Positions 51,738 through 60,348 of a DNA stretch of 64,000 bases are shown one piece after another. The notes under the pieces were generated by a model that saw only the letters and a program-made list of their open reading frames with translations, was not told the origin of the DNA and did not search any database. This stretch comes from Oerskovia douganii (GTDB lineage Bacteria; Actinomycetota; Actinomycetes; Actinomycetales; Cellulomonadaceae), in contig NZ_JACSPN010000004.1 in NCBI RefSeq assembly GCF_015142735.1, forward strand, positions 194,585-258,584, written 5' to 3'. Numbering within the stretch: the first letter of the stretch is position 1; each line of letters opens with the position of its first letter. A program made the position numbers and the translations under genes.

Positions 51738-52775
51738 TCAGCCCTTGCGGGCCGCGAGCGCCGCCGCGTACAGGTCGCGCTTGGGCACGCCGGCTGCCGT
51801 CGCGACCTCCGCGACGGCCTCCTTGAGCCGTTCCCCGGCCGCGACCCGGGCGAGGACCTCGGCCACGAGCTCCTCGACCGACACGGCCTCGCGCGCAGGA
51901 GCCCCGGCCACGACGATGCAGATCTCGCCGCGCAGCTGCCGCTCGGCGGCCTCCCTCGCGAGCTCGCCGAGCGTCCCCCGCAGGACCTCCTCGTACGTCT
52001 TGGTGAGCTCTCGGCACACGGCCGCCGGCCGGTCGGCGCCGAACCCCTCGGCCATCGCGGCGAGCGTGTCGTCGATGCGGTGCGGGGCCTCGAAGAACAC
52101 CAGGGTCCGGGGCTCGCGCGCGAGCGCCTCGAACGCGCGCGCCCGCTCACCGGGCTTGCGCGGCGGGAAGCCCTCGAAGCAGAACCGGTCGGTCGGCAGG
52201 CCCGACAGCGCGAGCGCCGTGAGGACCGCGCTGGGGCCGGGGGCCGACGTGATGGGCAGGTCGCGCTCGACGGCCCGCGTCACGACGCGGTAGCCGGGGT
52301 CGGACACCGACGGCATCCCCGCGTCCGTCACGATCACGACCGTCCCACCCCCCTCGACGACGTCGAGCAGCTCGTCGGCACGCTCGACCTCGTTGTGCTC
52401 GTGGTAGCTCACGACGCGGCCGCCGATGTGCACGCCCATGCGCGCGGCGAGGGCGTGCAGGCGGCGCGTGTCCTCGGCCGCGACGACCGCGGACTCCGCC
52501 AGGAGGCGTCGCAGGCGCGGGCTCGCGTCCTCGACGTTCCCGATGGGCGTCGCGGCCAGGACCAGGTGCCCGTCGTCCTTGGCCCCGCGGCCCGGCGCCT
52601 CGGGCTCGGCGTCCGCGAGAGCCTCGCCCGCCCCGTCCTGCCCGACGGCGCCGCTCACCCCGGGCGAGCGGCCCCCGCCCGGCTCGCCCACCTCGTCGGG
52701 GTGCGACGCGACGGGGACCGGTGCGGCGCCGTCGGGCACGGGGGCGGGTGAGGGCGTGGTGCGGGCGTTGCTCAT
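51738..52775 (-). CDS. rsmI: 16S rRNA 2'-O-methyltransferase (C1402)
   Basis: A 345-residue tetrapyrrole-methylase-fold enzyme that methylates C1402 in the ribosomal P site. LVLAATPIGNVEDASPRL, VVAAEDTRRLHAL, VSYHEHNE, IVTDAGMPSVSDPGYRVV and TSAPGPSAVLTALALSGLPTDRFCFEGF give the full RsmI pattern in the right order. The first 72 residues are an extra Pro/Ala/Gly-rich segment before the conserved start. The real start could therefore be later, but the ATG at 52775 is the only ATG. It diverges from pmt across 34 bases; rsmI-pmt adjacency is usual in actinobacteria. Confidence 0.93.
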   Translation of the reverse strand: MSNARTTPSPAPVPDGAAPVPVASHPDEVGEPGGGRSPGVSGAVGQDGAGEALADAEPEAPGRGAKDDGHLVLAATPIGNVEDASPRLRRLLAESAVVAAEDTRRLHALAARMGVHIGGRVVSYHEHNEVERADELLDVVEGGGTVVIVTDAGMPSVSDPGYRVVTRAVERDLPITSAPGPSAVLTALALSGLPTDRFCFEGFPPRKPGERARAFEALAREPRTLVFFEAPHRIDDTLAAMAEGFGADRPAAVCRELTKTYEEVLRGTLGELAREAAERQLRGEICIVVAGAPAREAVSVEELVAEVLARVAAGERLKEAVAEVATAAGVPKRDLYAAALAARKG

Positions 52776-52809
52776 ACCCCCTAGCGTTCCACGTCCTACG
52801 ATGGCCGAC

Positions 52810-54480
52810 GTGCCCCAGCCTTCCTCGGACCCGACGCCGGCCGTCCCCGCCACCGTGCCCGACGACGCGCCGCCGACCCCGGGGCACGACGGCCACCTCC
52901 CGACGGAGCCCGCACGCGACCACCTGCTCCGCACGCTGCTGGGCGCCCGCCGCCTCGCGCTGGGATCGACGCCCAAGGACAGGCTGTGGGGCTGGCTGGG
53001 ACCCGCGCTCGTCGCGCTGCTCGCCGGCGGTCTGCGCCTGTGGGACCTGGGACGACCGGGCTCGCTCGTCTTCGACGAGACGTACTACGTCAAGCAGGCG
53101 TACACCCTGCTGCGCGTCGGCTTCGAGGCCAAGTGGCCCGACGAACCCAACCCTGCGTTCGAGGCCGGGAACGTCGACACGTTCCTGAGCACCGCCGACT
53201 ACGTCGTCCACCCTCCCCTGGGCAAGTGGATGATCGCGGGCGGCATGCAGCTCTTCGGCGGCGCCGAGAACCCCTGGTCGTGGCGCATCTCGACCGCCCT
53301 GGTCGGGGTGCTCGCGGTCTTCCTGCTGGCCCGGATCGCCCGACGCCTCTTCGCGTCGACCGCGATGGGCGTCCTGGCGGGCGGGCTGCTCGCGATCGAC
53401 GGCATGGCGATCGTGCACTCGCGCACGGGACTGCTCGACAACTTCCTCATGTTCTGGGTCCTGCTCGCGTTCGGCTTCCTGCTGCTGGACCGCGAGCAGG
53501 CGAGGCGCCGGCTCGCGGACCGGGTGGGGGCGCTCCTCGACTCGGGGCGGGAGGTCGGTCGCTACGGCCCCTGGCTGGGGTGGCGGTGGTGGCGCTTCGC
53601 AGCGGCCGTCTCGCTCGGCCTCGCGTGCGGCGTCAAGTGGTCCGGGCTCTACTTCCTCGCGGTCTTCGCCCTGCTGTCGGTGCTGTGGGACGCGAGCGCG
53701 CGTCGCGCCGTCGGGATCAAGCGGTGGTGGGAGGACGCCCTCCTGCTCGACGCGATCCCCGCCGCGCTCGTCATGCTGCCCACCGCGGCGCTCACCTACC
53801 TCGCCACCTGGTTCTCCTGGTTCCGCTCGCCGAGCTCCTACATGCGGGACTGGGCAGCGCAGAACCCGGGCGAGGGCGTCCGGTGGCTCCCCGAGGCGCT
53901 GCGTTCGCTGTGGGAGTACCACCTCAAGATGTGGGACTTCCACACGGGCCTCAGCGCCGAGCACACGTACGCCTCGAAGCCGATCGGGTGGATCGTCCAG
54001 TGGCGTCCGACGTCCTTCTACTACCGCGACGGGTCCGACGGCGTGACGGGCTGCGGGTACGACGAGTGCGCCCGTGCCATCACGTCGCTCGGCAACCCGG
54101 TCCTGTGGTGGTCGGCGGCGCTCGCGGTCGTCGCGACCGTCGTGCTCCTCGTGTGGCGCAAGGACTGGCGTGCCACGGCCGTGCTCAGCGGGCTCGTCGC
54201 GGGCTGGCTCCCCTGGTTCCTGTACCCCGACCGCACGATCTTCACGTTCTACGCGATCGTCTTCACCCCGTGGGTGGTCCTCGCGCTGGTCTACGTCGTG
54301 ACGGTCCTGCTGGAGGGCACGGAACGCCGGATCACGGCCCGCGGCTGGGTCGTCTGGGGGGTCACGGCGCTGGTCACGGTGATCGTGGCCCTGAGCATCT
54401 TCTTCTACCCGATCTGGACGGCCATGAACATCCCCAAGTGGTTCTGGCAGCTGCACATGTGGCTGCCGAGCTGGATCTGA
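52810..54480 (+). CDS. pmt: Protein O-mannosyltransferase (GT39, Pmt)
   Basis: A 556-residue polytopic enzyme transferring mannose from polyprenyl-phosphate-mannose to secreted proteins during export. The first extracytoplasmic loop holds the catalytic pair in LVFDETYYVKQAY (about residue 90). HPPLGKWMIAGGMQLFGG and SRTGLLDNFLMFWVLLAFGFLLL follow, with ten or more spans in all and the conserved YPIWTAMNIPKWFWQLHMWLPSW ending. GTG 52810 is preferred because TACGAT (52797-52802) covers the ATG at 52801 and would place the transcription start at 52810; the ATG remains possible. It may glycosylate some of the lipoproteins encoded nearby. Confidence 0.92.
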   Translation: MPQPSSDPTPAVPATVPDDAPPTPGHDGHLPTEPARDHLLRTLLGARRLALGSTPKDRLWGWLGPALVALLAGGLRLWDLGRPGSLVFDETYYVKQAYTLLRVGFEAKWPDEPNPAFEAGNVDTFLSTADYVVHPPLGKWMIAGGMQLFGGAENPWSWRISTALVGVLAVFLLARIARRLFASTAMGVLAGGLLAIDGMAIVHSRTGLLDNFLMFWVLLAFGFLLLDREQARRRLADRVGALLDSGREVGRYGPWLGWRWWRFAAAVSLGLACGVKWSGLYFLAVFALLSVLWDASARRAVGIKRWWEDALLLDAIPAALVMLPTAALTYLATWFSWFRSPSSYMRDWAAQNPGEGVRWLPEALRSLWEYHLKMWDFHTGLSAEHTYASKPIGWIVQWRPTSFYYRDGSDGVTGCGYDECARAITSLGNPVLWWSAALAVVATVVLLVWRKDWRATAVLSGLVAGWLPWFLYPDRTIFTFYAIVFTPWVVLALVYVVTVLLEGTERRITARGWVVWGVTALVTVIVALSIFFYPIWTAMNIPKWFWQLHMWLPSWI

Positions 54481-54490
54481 CCCGACGCGG

Positions 54491-54550
54491 CGCCGAGCAG
54501 GCGGTCGTGGTCCGTCCTCGGAGGGTCGGACCACGGCCGGCTGCTCGGCG
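54491..54550. terminator. Bidirectional terminator between pmt and the GH20 gene
   Basis: A long hairpin: 54491-54514 pairs with 54527-54550 over 24 positions with three mismatches, around a 12-base loop. It starts 11 bases after the pmt stop and ends 10 bases before the stop of the convergent GH20 gene. Confidence 0.8.
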
Positions 54551-54559
54551 CACGGGCGG

Positions 54560-56023
54560 CTACGCCCAGTCGACCTGCGGCGTCTCGTGGAACGCGAGCC
54601 CGTCACGACGCCAGGTCGCCGCCTCGGTCACGACACGGCGGCGGTAGTCCTCCCAGTCCTTGCGCTCGGGCGCGGTCCAGGCGACCTCCGCCACGGCGGA
54701 CAGGCGCGGCAGCAGCATCGCGAGGACCTCGTCCTGGGTGGAGAGCGTCTCGGTCCAGATCGCGGCCTCGACGCCCACGACCTGGTCCGCGGGCAGACCC
54801 TCGATGACGGTCGCGGGGTCCCAGTCGTACGCGGTGCGCAGCTCGATCAGGCCCGCCCAGTCCTGGCCCAGGGGGTACTCCGCGGTGTACTTCATGTCGA
54901 GGTAGGCACGGTTGCCGGGCGACATGATGAAGCGCGACCCGCGCTCGGCCGCGGCCAGGAACGGTGCGCTGTCGACGCGGTTGTCCCAGTACTGGACGAG
55001 GGTCTCGGGTCGGGTCTCGGCCTGCGCGGCCTCCTGCCAGGCGACGACCTTCTTGCCGGTCTCCAGCACGATCTCCTCGAGCAGCCCGATGAACTTCGCG
55101 TACTCCTCGGCCCCGAGCGTCAGCGCCTCGTCGCCGCCGACGTGGATGTAGTCGCCGTCGGTGATCGCGGCGACGTCGGTGAGGACGTCGCGCAGGAAGG
55201 GCTCGGTCGCGGGCAGGTCGTACGTCAGCTGGGAGAAGCCGACCTCGATCCCCTCGTACTTGGCAGTAGGCACGCCGTCGGCCCGGAGCTCGCCGTAGAC
55301 GGCGGTCGCGGCGTTGGTGTGACCGGGCAGGTCGATCTCGGGGACGACGGTCACGAACCGGTCCGCGGCGTAGTCCTGCAGGCGGCGGAAGTCGGCCAGG
55401 CTCAGGTGACCGCCGGCCTTGCCGCTCGTCGAGGTGTCGGACGACAGCTTGGCGAGCTCGGGGCGCGACGGCGTCTCGATGCGCCAGCCCTGGTCGTCGG
55501 TCAGGTGCAGGTGCAGGACGTTGAGCTTGTACGACGCGAGGACGTCGACCACGAGCTCGAGCTGCGCGAGGGGGAAGAAGTTGCGGGCGACGTCGAACGA
55601 GAGACCGCGCCAGGCGTAGCGCGGGGCGTCGTGCACGACGACGGCGCTCACCTCGGCTCCGCGCTCGCCCTCGGTCACGAGGCGGCGCAGGGACTGCACG
55701 GCGTCGAACAGGCCGACAGGCTCGACGGCCGTCAGCACGGCGCCGGCCTCGCTGACCTCGATCGAGTGCCGCTCGGGGCTCGTGGCCCCTGCGGGCCCCG
55801 CGTCCTCGGCGAGGCGCAGGACGATGGCGGGGGCATCGTCGGGCAGGGCGGGCGCCACCGCGACCGGCGTGCCCGCCGCGCGGGTCAGGACGTCGGCGGC
55901 GTACGCGGCGACGCGCTGCTCGGCGGGGGACGGCCCGGCGACGAGGACGGTCCCCTCGAGCGGGAGCGCGCCTCCCCCTGCCGGGGACTCGATGTGCAGG
56001 GGCTGGGGGATGATGGCGACCAT
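54560..56023 (-). CDS. Beta-N-acetylhexosaminidase (GH20)
   Basis: A 487-residue glycosidase releasing terminal GlcNAc or GalNAc. Residues 1-125 form the GH20b beta domain. The catalytic barrel begins YAWRGLSFDVARNFFPLAQL, continues VLHLHLTDDQGWRIETPSRPELAKL and VVPEIDLPGHTNAA, and has the catalytic Asp-Glu in YIHVGGDEALT (about residue 295). WQEAAQ and the late YPLGQDWAGL / GVEAAIWTETL follow. No signal peptide is seen, so it probably acts on imported chitobiose or wall fragments inside the cell. The promoter and a LacI-like operator are directly upstream. ATG with GAGGTA about 6 bases before it. Confidence 0.93.
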   Translation of the reverse strand: MVAIIPQPLHIESPAGGGALPLEGTVLVAGPSPAEQRVAAYAADVLTRAAGTPVAVAPALPDDAPAIVLRLAEDAGPAGATSPERHSIEVSEAGAVLTAVEPVGLFDAVQSLRRLVTEGERGAEVSAVVVHDAPRYAWRGLSFDVARNFFPLAQLELVVDVLASYKLNVLHLHLTDDQGWRIETPSRPELAKLSSDTSTSGKAGGHLSLADFRRLQDYAADRFVTVVPEIDLPGHTNAATAVYGELRADGVPTAKYEGIEVGFSQLTYDLPATEPFLRDVLTDVAAITDGDYIHVGGDEALTLGAEEYAKFIGLLEEIVLETGKKVVAWQEAAQAETRPETLVQYWDNRVDSAPFLAAAERGSRFIMSPGNRAYLDMKYTAEYPLGQDWAGLIELRTAYDWDPATVIEGLPADQVVGVEAAIWTETLSTQDEVLAMLLPRLSAVAEVAWTAPERKDWEDYRRRVVTEAATWRRDGLAFHETPQVDWA

Positions 56024-56064
56024 CGGGGTACCTCGTCGTCGTGGTGTCTCGACCCGACCCGTGT

Positions 56065-56076
56065 CGAATCGATTCG
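56065..56076 (-). promoter_or_regulatory. LacI-family-like operator of the GH20 gene
   Basis: CGAATCGATTCG, a perfect 12-bp palindrome with central CG, lies 42 bases before the ATG and about 20 bases below the -10. The form fits LacI-type sugar regulators, which often control GH20 genes. No such regulator is encoded in this window. Confidence 0.55.
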
Positions 56077-56093
56077 GCTGTGCTGGCCGACAT

Positions 56094-56122
56094 ACCGTAA
56101 CCGGCCCGACGGGCAGGGACAA
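56094..56122 (-). promoter_or_regulatory. Promoter of the GH20 gene
   Basis: TTGTCC (56117-56122) and TACGGT (56094-56099) on the minus strand, spaced 17 bases. The -10 context GGTTACGGT is the same as in the two rpf-region promoters. The transcript would start just above the CGAATCGATTCG operator. Confidence 0.55.
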
Positions 56123-56159
56123 GACCCGCCCACGCCCCACGCGCGGACGGGTCCGCCGA

Positions 56160-57836
56160 CTACTCGACGACGACGAGGAGCGGCGCCGGGGCGAGCGGCT
56201 CCGTGGTCGCGGCCCGCTCGGGCGTCACCTCCCCGACGAGGTCGGTCCACCCCCACCCGAGCGACGCCGGCGCACCCACGGTGAGCGCGTCCCACGCCCT
56301 GGTGCGCGCAGAGACCGAACCAGCGACGTCCGAGTGCACCACGACCGCCACCGCACCGTCCGTCGTGGTGACCGCCCCCAGGTCCACGACCGACCGAGGC
56401 GTCGAGGCGTGCACGACGAGCATCTTCTGCGGCAGCGCCCGGGACCTCACGAACCCCGACAGGTACGAGACCACGTCGTTGATCTCCTCCGCGGGGACCA
56501 CACCGTCCCGCGCGACGACGCCGCCCGCACGCCGTGCGTCGAGGTCGAGCGATACCCCCACCCCGGGCAGCGCGAGCAGGTCCGCGTATCGCTCCACCTG
56601 GTCGACGAACGGCGCACGACCCGGCTGGATCTCGAGCAGCACGTGCTGACCCGCGTCGAGCGCCGCCTGCACCGCGGGACGCACCGCCTCCACCGCGAGC
56701 TCGGTCGAGTAGTTCCCGTCCCGGCCTGCGGCTCCGGAGGACTCCGTCACGACGAGCTCGACGGTCGGGACCGTCGCCGTCCGGTCGGCCTCGCCCGAGG
56801 CCACCGCGACCTCGACGTACGGCTCCGCGCGCGACGCAGCCTTCTCGACCATCTCCGCGATCCTGCTCGGGCTCGACGGGACCGTGGTCGACGGCAGCAC
56901 GACGAAACGCTTGCCCGTCGACACCAGCTGGCCGCCACCTGCCAGCTCCACTCCCGTCTCCGCCGCACGCACGCGCGCGGTCAGGTCGTCGACCGTCCCG
57001 AACGACTCCCCGATCCCCACGACCGCCAACGCCTTCGCCCTGGCCATGGCCTGGACCGACTCGCTCGTCGCCCGCGGGTCCCCGCCGGCCACCGCGAGCG
57101 GGACCACACCCGCGGCCTGGGCCGTCGCGACGGCGGCCGACTGACCGGGCGCCTCGTCGACGAGCGCCAGGACCTCCGTCAGGAGGCGAGGGACCGCCGT
57201 CCTCGGCAGCTGGTCCTGGACGTCGGACAGGTCGCGATCGTCGATCTCCGTGCCGCCGGCGGGGGTCGTGACGAGCGCGCCCGCGTCGAGCGGGACGGCG
57301 TCGAGACCGGGGTCGATCGCCTCGACGGCACGCTTCGCGTCTCGCGCGAGGTCCTCGTCCGAGGCCACCGGGACGGCCTCGACGGTCGGCGCCACGGCCG
57401 CCGTCCCGTCGGTCCCCGCGGCCTGTGCGCGGTCCGGCGTGACGACCACGGCAGACACCGCCCCGAGCCGTTCGACCTCCTTGGCCAGCCCGCTGTCGGC
57501 GATGGCGCCGCCCGTGAGCAGGACGGGCGCGTGCAGGGCGAGCGCCGCGGCGGCCGCGGCGTCCTGCGCCTGGGCGTCGTCGGCGGCGGCCAGGACGACG
57601 ACCGGTGCGGCCGCGAAGAAGGCCTGGCTCGCGGTGAGCGCGAGCTCCGCAGGGTCGCTCGAACCCAGGACGAGGACCGGCGCGAGGCCGTCCGCCGCGA
57701 CGGCCCGCAGCTCCCCTGCCGCCGTCGTGCCGCCGTCGTCGTCCACCGCCCCTGGGTCGGCGCACCCTGCGAGGAGGGTTGTCGTCAGCGCGAGCGACGA
57801 GGCGACCAGGACGAATCGGGCCTTCCGTGAATTCAC
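56160..57836 (-). CDS. Exported lipoprotein with cell-wall-binding-repeat-like domains
   Basis: A 558-residue lipoprotein: basic start, hydrophobic span and lipobox LLAGC (Cys24). The first half resembles cell-wall-binding repeat 2 domains, with repeated LGSSDPAELALTASQAFFAAAPVVVLAAADDAQ and VSAVVVTPDRAQAAG units of alternating strand and Ala-rich helix. The second half (about 340-558) looks like an alpha/beta barrel, with VLLEIQPGRAPFVDQVERYADLLALPGVGVSLDLD, SYLSGFVRSRALPQKMLVVHAST and ASLGWGWTDLVGEV. I cannot name an enzyme activity. The GTG at 57836 is favoured because GATGAT lies 6 bases upstream and the ATG further up adds only hydrophilic residues. Confidence 0.7.
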   Translation of the reverse strand: MNSRKARFVLVASSLALTTTLLAGCADPGAVDDDGGTTAAGELRAVAADGLAPVLVLGSSDPAELALTASQAFFAAAPVVVLAAADDAQAQDAAAAAALALHAPVLLTGGAIADSGLAKEVERLGAVSAVVVTPDRAQAAGTDGTAAVAPTVEAVPVASDEDLARDAKRAVEAIDPGLDAVPLDAGALVTTPAGGTEIDDRDLSDVQDQLPRTAVPRLLTEVLALVDEAPGQSAAVATAQAAGVVPLAVAGGDPRATSESVQAMARAKALAVVGIGESFGTVDDLTARVRAAETGVELAGGGQLVSTGKRFVVLPSTTVPSSPSRIAEMVEKAASRAEPYVEVAVASGEADRTATVPTVELVVTESSGAAGRDGNYSTELAVEAVRPAVQAALDAGQHVLLEIQPGRAPFVDQVERYADLLALPGVGVSLDLDARRAGGVVARDGVVPAEEINDVVSYLSGFVRSRALPQKMLVVHASTPRSVVDLGAVTTTDGAVAVVVHSDVAGSVSARTRAWDALTVGAPASLGWGWTDLVGEVTPERAATTEPLAPAPLLVVVE

Positions 57837-57941
57837 GCCTCTATCATCCCCTACTGCGCGCGCCACGCCGAAGCGTCGGCGCGTCGGCGACCTCGTGGAC
57901 CTCGGGCGCGTCGGGCGCCCTGCCGCGAACGTCCCGTGGCG

Positions 57942-59030
57942 TCAGCGGACGGAGCGGTACTGGGCCGTCATGGGGCACTGGAAGGGGTCACGGGCCGCGA
58001 GTCCCACCCGGTTCAGGTACCGGACCACGATCCGGTAGGAGTCCACGAGGGTCGTCTCGGTGTAGAGGATGCCGCGCTCCGCGCAGAACTCCTTGACGAT
58101 GGGACGGACCCTGCGCAACGAGGGCCGGGGCATGCTAGGGAACAGGTGGTGCTCGATCTGGAAGTTCAGCCCGCCCATCGCGACGTCGACCCACCGTCCG
58201 CCCGTGATGTTGCGGGACATGAGCACCTGGCGACGCAGGAAGTCGATCTTCACGTCCGGCGCGACGGTCGGCATGCCCTTGTGGTTCGGGGCGAAGGACG
58301 CCCCCATGAGGAACCCGAACAGACCGAGCTGCACCCCGAGGAAGGCGAACGCCATGCCGACGGGCAGGACCAGGAACACCGCGGCGAGATAGCCGCCCAG
58401 GCGGAGCGTCACGAACGCGATCTCCACGGCACGGCGCTTGACCGGCCCCCGGCCGAAGATCGTCCTGATCCCGGCGACGTGGAGGTTGAGGCCCTCGAGC
58501 AGGAGCAGGGGGAAGAACAGGTAGCCCTGGCGGGCGGCGAACCAGGCGCGCAGCCCGCTCTTGGTCTCGGTGAGCGTCTCCGTCTCCCAGACGAGGACGC
58601 CGTTGATCATGTCCGGGTCACCACCACGCGTGTTGGGCTTGGCGTGGTGCCTCGAGTGCTTGTGCTGCCACCACCCGTAGGACAGCCCGCCCAGGAGGTT
58701 CGCGACCACGAGGCTCGCCCAGTCGTTCCAGCCGCCCGAGCGGAAGATCTGGCGGTGCGCGGCGTCGTGCCCCAGGAAGGCGGTCTGCGTCAGGAGCACC
58801 GCGAGCAGCGCGGCGATGCCCATCTGCCACCAGGACTCGCCGATGAGGACGAACGCGACGCCCGTCGCGACGAGCAGGCCGAGGAGGAGGGCGAACTTGG
58901 TCCAGTAGTAGCCGTAGCGACGGCGCATGAGGCCGAGCTCCTGGACGGTCCGGGTGAGGGCCGTGAACTCGCTGACCTGGCGTTCGCGGGGGGACTGGGT
59001 GCGACCAGGAGCGGTGGCGTCGAGCGTCAA
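57942..59030 (-). CDS. Membrane fatty acid desaturase
   Basis: A 362-residue acyl-lipid or acyl-CoA desaturase with four to six spans and all three histidine boxes: HDAAH (about residue 86), HSRHH (about 125) and QIEHHLFP (about 292). An additional GGDPDMINGVLVW block follows box 2, as in actinobacterial DesA3-like enzymes. It adjusts membrane fluidity by inserting double bonds. TTG at 59030 is chosen as start since AGAGAGG stands 7 bases upstream; a GTG at 59075 in the same frame has no such site. A perfect palindrome about 90-110 bases upstream is the likely control site. Confidence 0.9.
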   Translation of the reverse strand: MTLDATAPGRTQSPRERQVSEFTALTRTVQELGLMRRRYGYYWTKFALLLGLLVATGVAFVLIGESWWQMGIAALLAVLLTQTAFLGHDAAHRQIFRSGGWNDWASLVVANLLGGLSYGWWQHKHSRHHAKPNTRGGDPDMINGVLVWETETLTETKSGLRAWFAARQGYLFFPLLLLEGLNLHVAGIRTIFGRGPVKRRAVEIAFVTLRLGGYLAAVFLVLPVGMAFAFLGVQLGLFGFLMGASFAPNHKGMPTVAPDVKIDFLRRQVLMSRNITGGRWVDVAMGGLNFQIEHHLFPSMPRPSLRRVRPIVKEFCAERGILYTETTLVDSYRIVVRYLNRVGLAARDPFQCPMTAQYRSVR

Positions 59031-59120
59031 GGGGTGGCCTCTCTGTGGTCGCCGAGGCGGCACCCTGGGGCGCACATCCGACGGGGGGTTTCGTCGTGAA
59101 CGTCACGACAGTACCCCCAC

Positions 59121-59140
59121 AACCTACGCAAGCGTAGGTT
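59121..59140 (-). promoter_or_regulatory. 20-bp palindromic operator upstream of the desaturase gene
   Basis: AACCTACGC-AA-GCGTAGGTT, a perfect 9-2-9 inverted repeat 91-110 bases upstream of the TTG start. Size and symmetry suit a TetR-type regulator such as those that sense acyl-CoA and control desaturase genes. TTTGTCC, AT-richer than its surroundings, follows on the plus strand. Confidence 0.65.
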
Positions 59141-59236
59141 TGTCCACGAGCAACTCGTCGGCGCCACGAGACCTTCACATCCGGTCCTCCGGCCGCGAGC
59201 CCGACGACGCCGCTCCCGACACGGCGCAGACGGCCG

Positions 59237-59265
59237 TTGTCCCCGATCACCAGGCGCGACATACT
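59237..59265 (+). promoter_or_regulatory. Promoter of the first DUF4190 gene
   Basis: TTGTCC (59237-59242) and CATACT (59260-59265) with a 17-base spacer, about 35 bases before the ATG at 59301. A GGATACTGGG block with the same ATACTGG core (59967-59976) precedes the second DUF4190 gene. Confidence 0.5.
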
Positions 59266-59300
59266 GGGCCGCGATCCCTGCCCGCACCACGAGGAGCGAC

Positions 59301-59813
59301 ATGTCCAACCCCGAGCAGAACCCGTCCGGCACGCCCGACCCCTACGGCACCCCGCAGGACCCGGCGGCCGGCCAGGCACCCCAGGCGCCCCAGTACGGCG
59401 CACCGGCCGGAGGCGCACCGCAGGCCCCGCAGTACGGCGCCCCCCAGGCCCCCCAGTACGGCGCACCACAGGCCCCCGCGCCCCAGGGCTACGGCGCCGA
59501 GGCCCCCGCGACCGACCCCGGCAAGACGCTGGGCATCGTGGGCCTCGTCCTCTCGATCCTCGGCTGCACGTCGCTCATCGGCCTGATCCTCAGCATCGTC
59601 GCGCTGAGCAAGTCCAAGAAGGCCGGCTACAAGAACGGCATCGCGCTCGCCGGCATCATCGTGGGTGCCGTGCTCCTCGTGACCTCGATCGTCGTCGGGA
59701 TCGTCCTCCTCGTCGCAGGCGGTGCGGCGGTCACCGACCTCCTCGAGGCCTGCGAGAACGTCTCGTCGGGCGACACCGTCGTCTGGGAGGGCCAGCAGGT
59801 CGTCTGCCCGTGA
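59301..59813 (+). CDS. DUF4190 membrane protein with PQYGAP repeats
   Basis: A 170-residue membrane protein. Residues 1-70 are Pro/Gln/Ala-rich with repeated PQYGAP units, and then comes the DUF4190 core, GKTLGIVGLVLSILGCTSLIGLILSIVALSKSKKAGYKNGIALAGIIVGAVLL. Its two spans flank a short basic loop. The short tail after the second span has two cysteines. Such proteins are common in Micrococcales, and their function is unknown. The start is fixed by GAGGAG 5 bases before the ATG. A second DUF4190 protein follows 207 bases downstream. Confidence 0.82.
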   Translation: MSNPEQNPSGTPDPYGTPQDPAAGQAPQAPQYGAPAGGAPQAPQYGAPQAPQYGAPQAPAPQGYGAEAPATDPGKTLGIVGLVLSILGCTSLIGLILSIVALSKSKKAGYKNGIALAGIIVGAVLLVTSIVVGIVLLVAGGAAVTDLLEACENVSSGDTVVWEGQQVVCP

Positions 59814-59861
59814 CGCACCTCGCCCCCGCAACGCCCGTGGGGCCCCCCCCGTTCCCCGGCG

Positions 59862-59890
59862 GGGCCCCGACCGTTCGCCGGTCGGGGCCC
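59862..59890 (+). terminator. Terminator after the first DUF4190 gene
   Basis: GGGCCCCGACCG pairs perfectly with CGGTCGGGGCCC over 12 bp around TTCGC. The flanking AACGCCCGTG and CACGGGCGTT can extend it into a larger two-tier stem. Confidence 0.7.
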
Positions 59891-60020
59891 ACGGGCGTTC
59901 CCGGGCCCTCCCGCTCCCGCGGCGGGCACGAGCCCTCGCGAGCGGACGGTCCGCAGGCACCGTCCGGGATACTGGGGTCGGCCACCGTGCCGCCCGACCA
60001 CCCCTACCCCGAGGACTCCC

Positions 60021-60329
60021 GTGACCCACCCCGAGCCCGTCGTCCACAACCCCGGCAAGACGCTCGGCGTCGTCGGGCTCGTGCTGTCCGTCCCGCTCGC
60101 CCCCGTCGCCCTGGTCCTCGGGATCGTCGGCCTCGTGCGGTCCCGGCGCGCACGGCTCACCAACTGGTGGGCGGTCGCCGCGATCACGGTCTCGTTCCTC
60201 GTGATCGTGGCCGTCGTCATCTGGGCCGCGACCCTCGTGTGGCTCATGGGAGAGTGCGCCGAGCTCGGCCCTGGCGTCCACGAGGTGAACGGCCGCGCGA
60301 TCGAGTGCGTGCAGCCTTCCGGGTCCTGA
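60021..60329 (+). CDS. Small DUF4190 membrane protein
   Basis: A 102-residue protein sharing NPGKTLGVVGLVLSVPLAP with its upstream neighbour, then VALVLGIVGLVRSRRARLTNWWAVAAITVSFLVIVAVVIWAA, i.e. two hairpin spans around a basic loop. The tail, like that of the neighbour, has two cysteines (GECAELG and IECVQ). It lacks the Pro/Gln repeat arm. GTG start with GAGGAC 6 bases upstream. The pair probably arose by duplication. Function unknown. Confidence 0.78.
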   Translation: MTHPEPVVHNPGKTLGVVGLVLSVPLAPVALVLGIVGLVRSRRARLTNWWAVAAITVSFLVIVAVVIWAATLVWLMGECAELGPGVHEVNGRAIECVQPSGS

Positions 60330-60348
60330 CTCCTCGCGGGCGGCGTCC

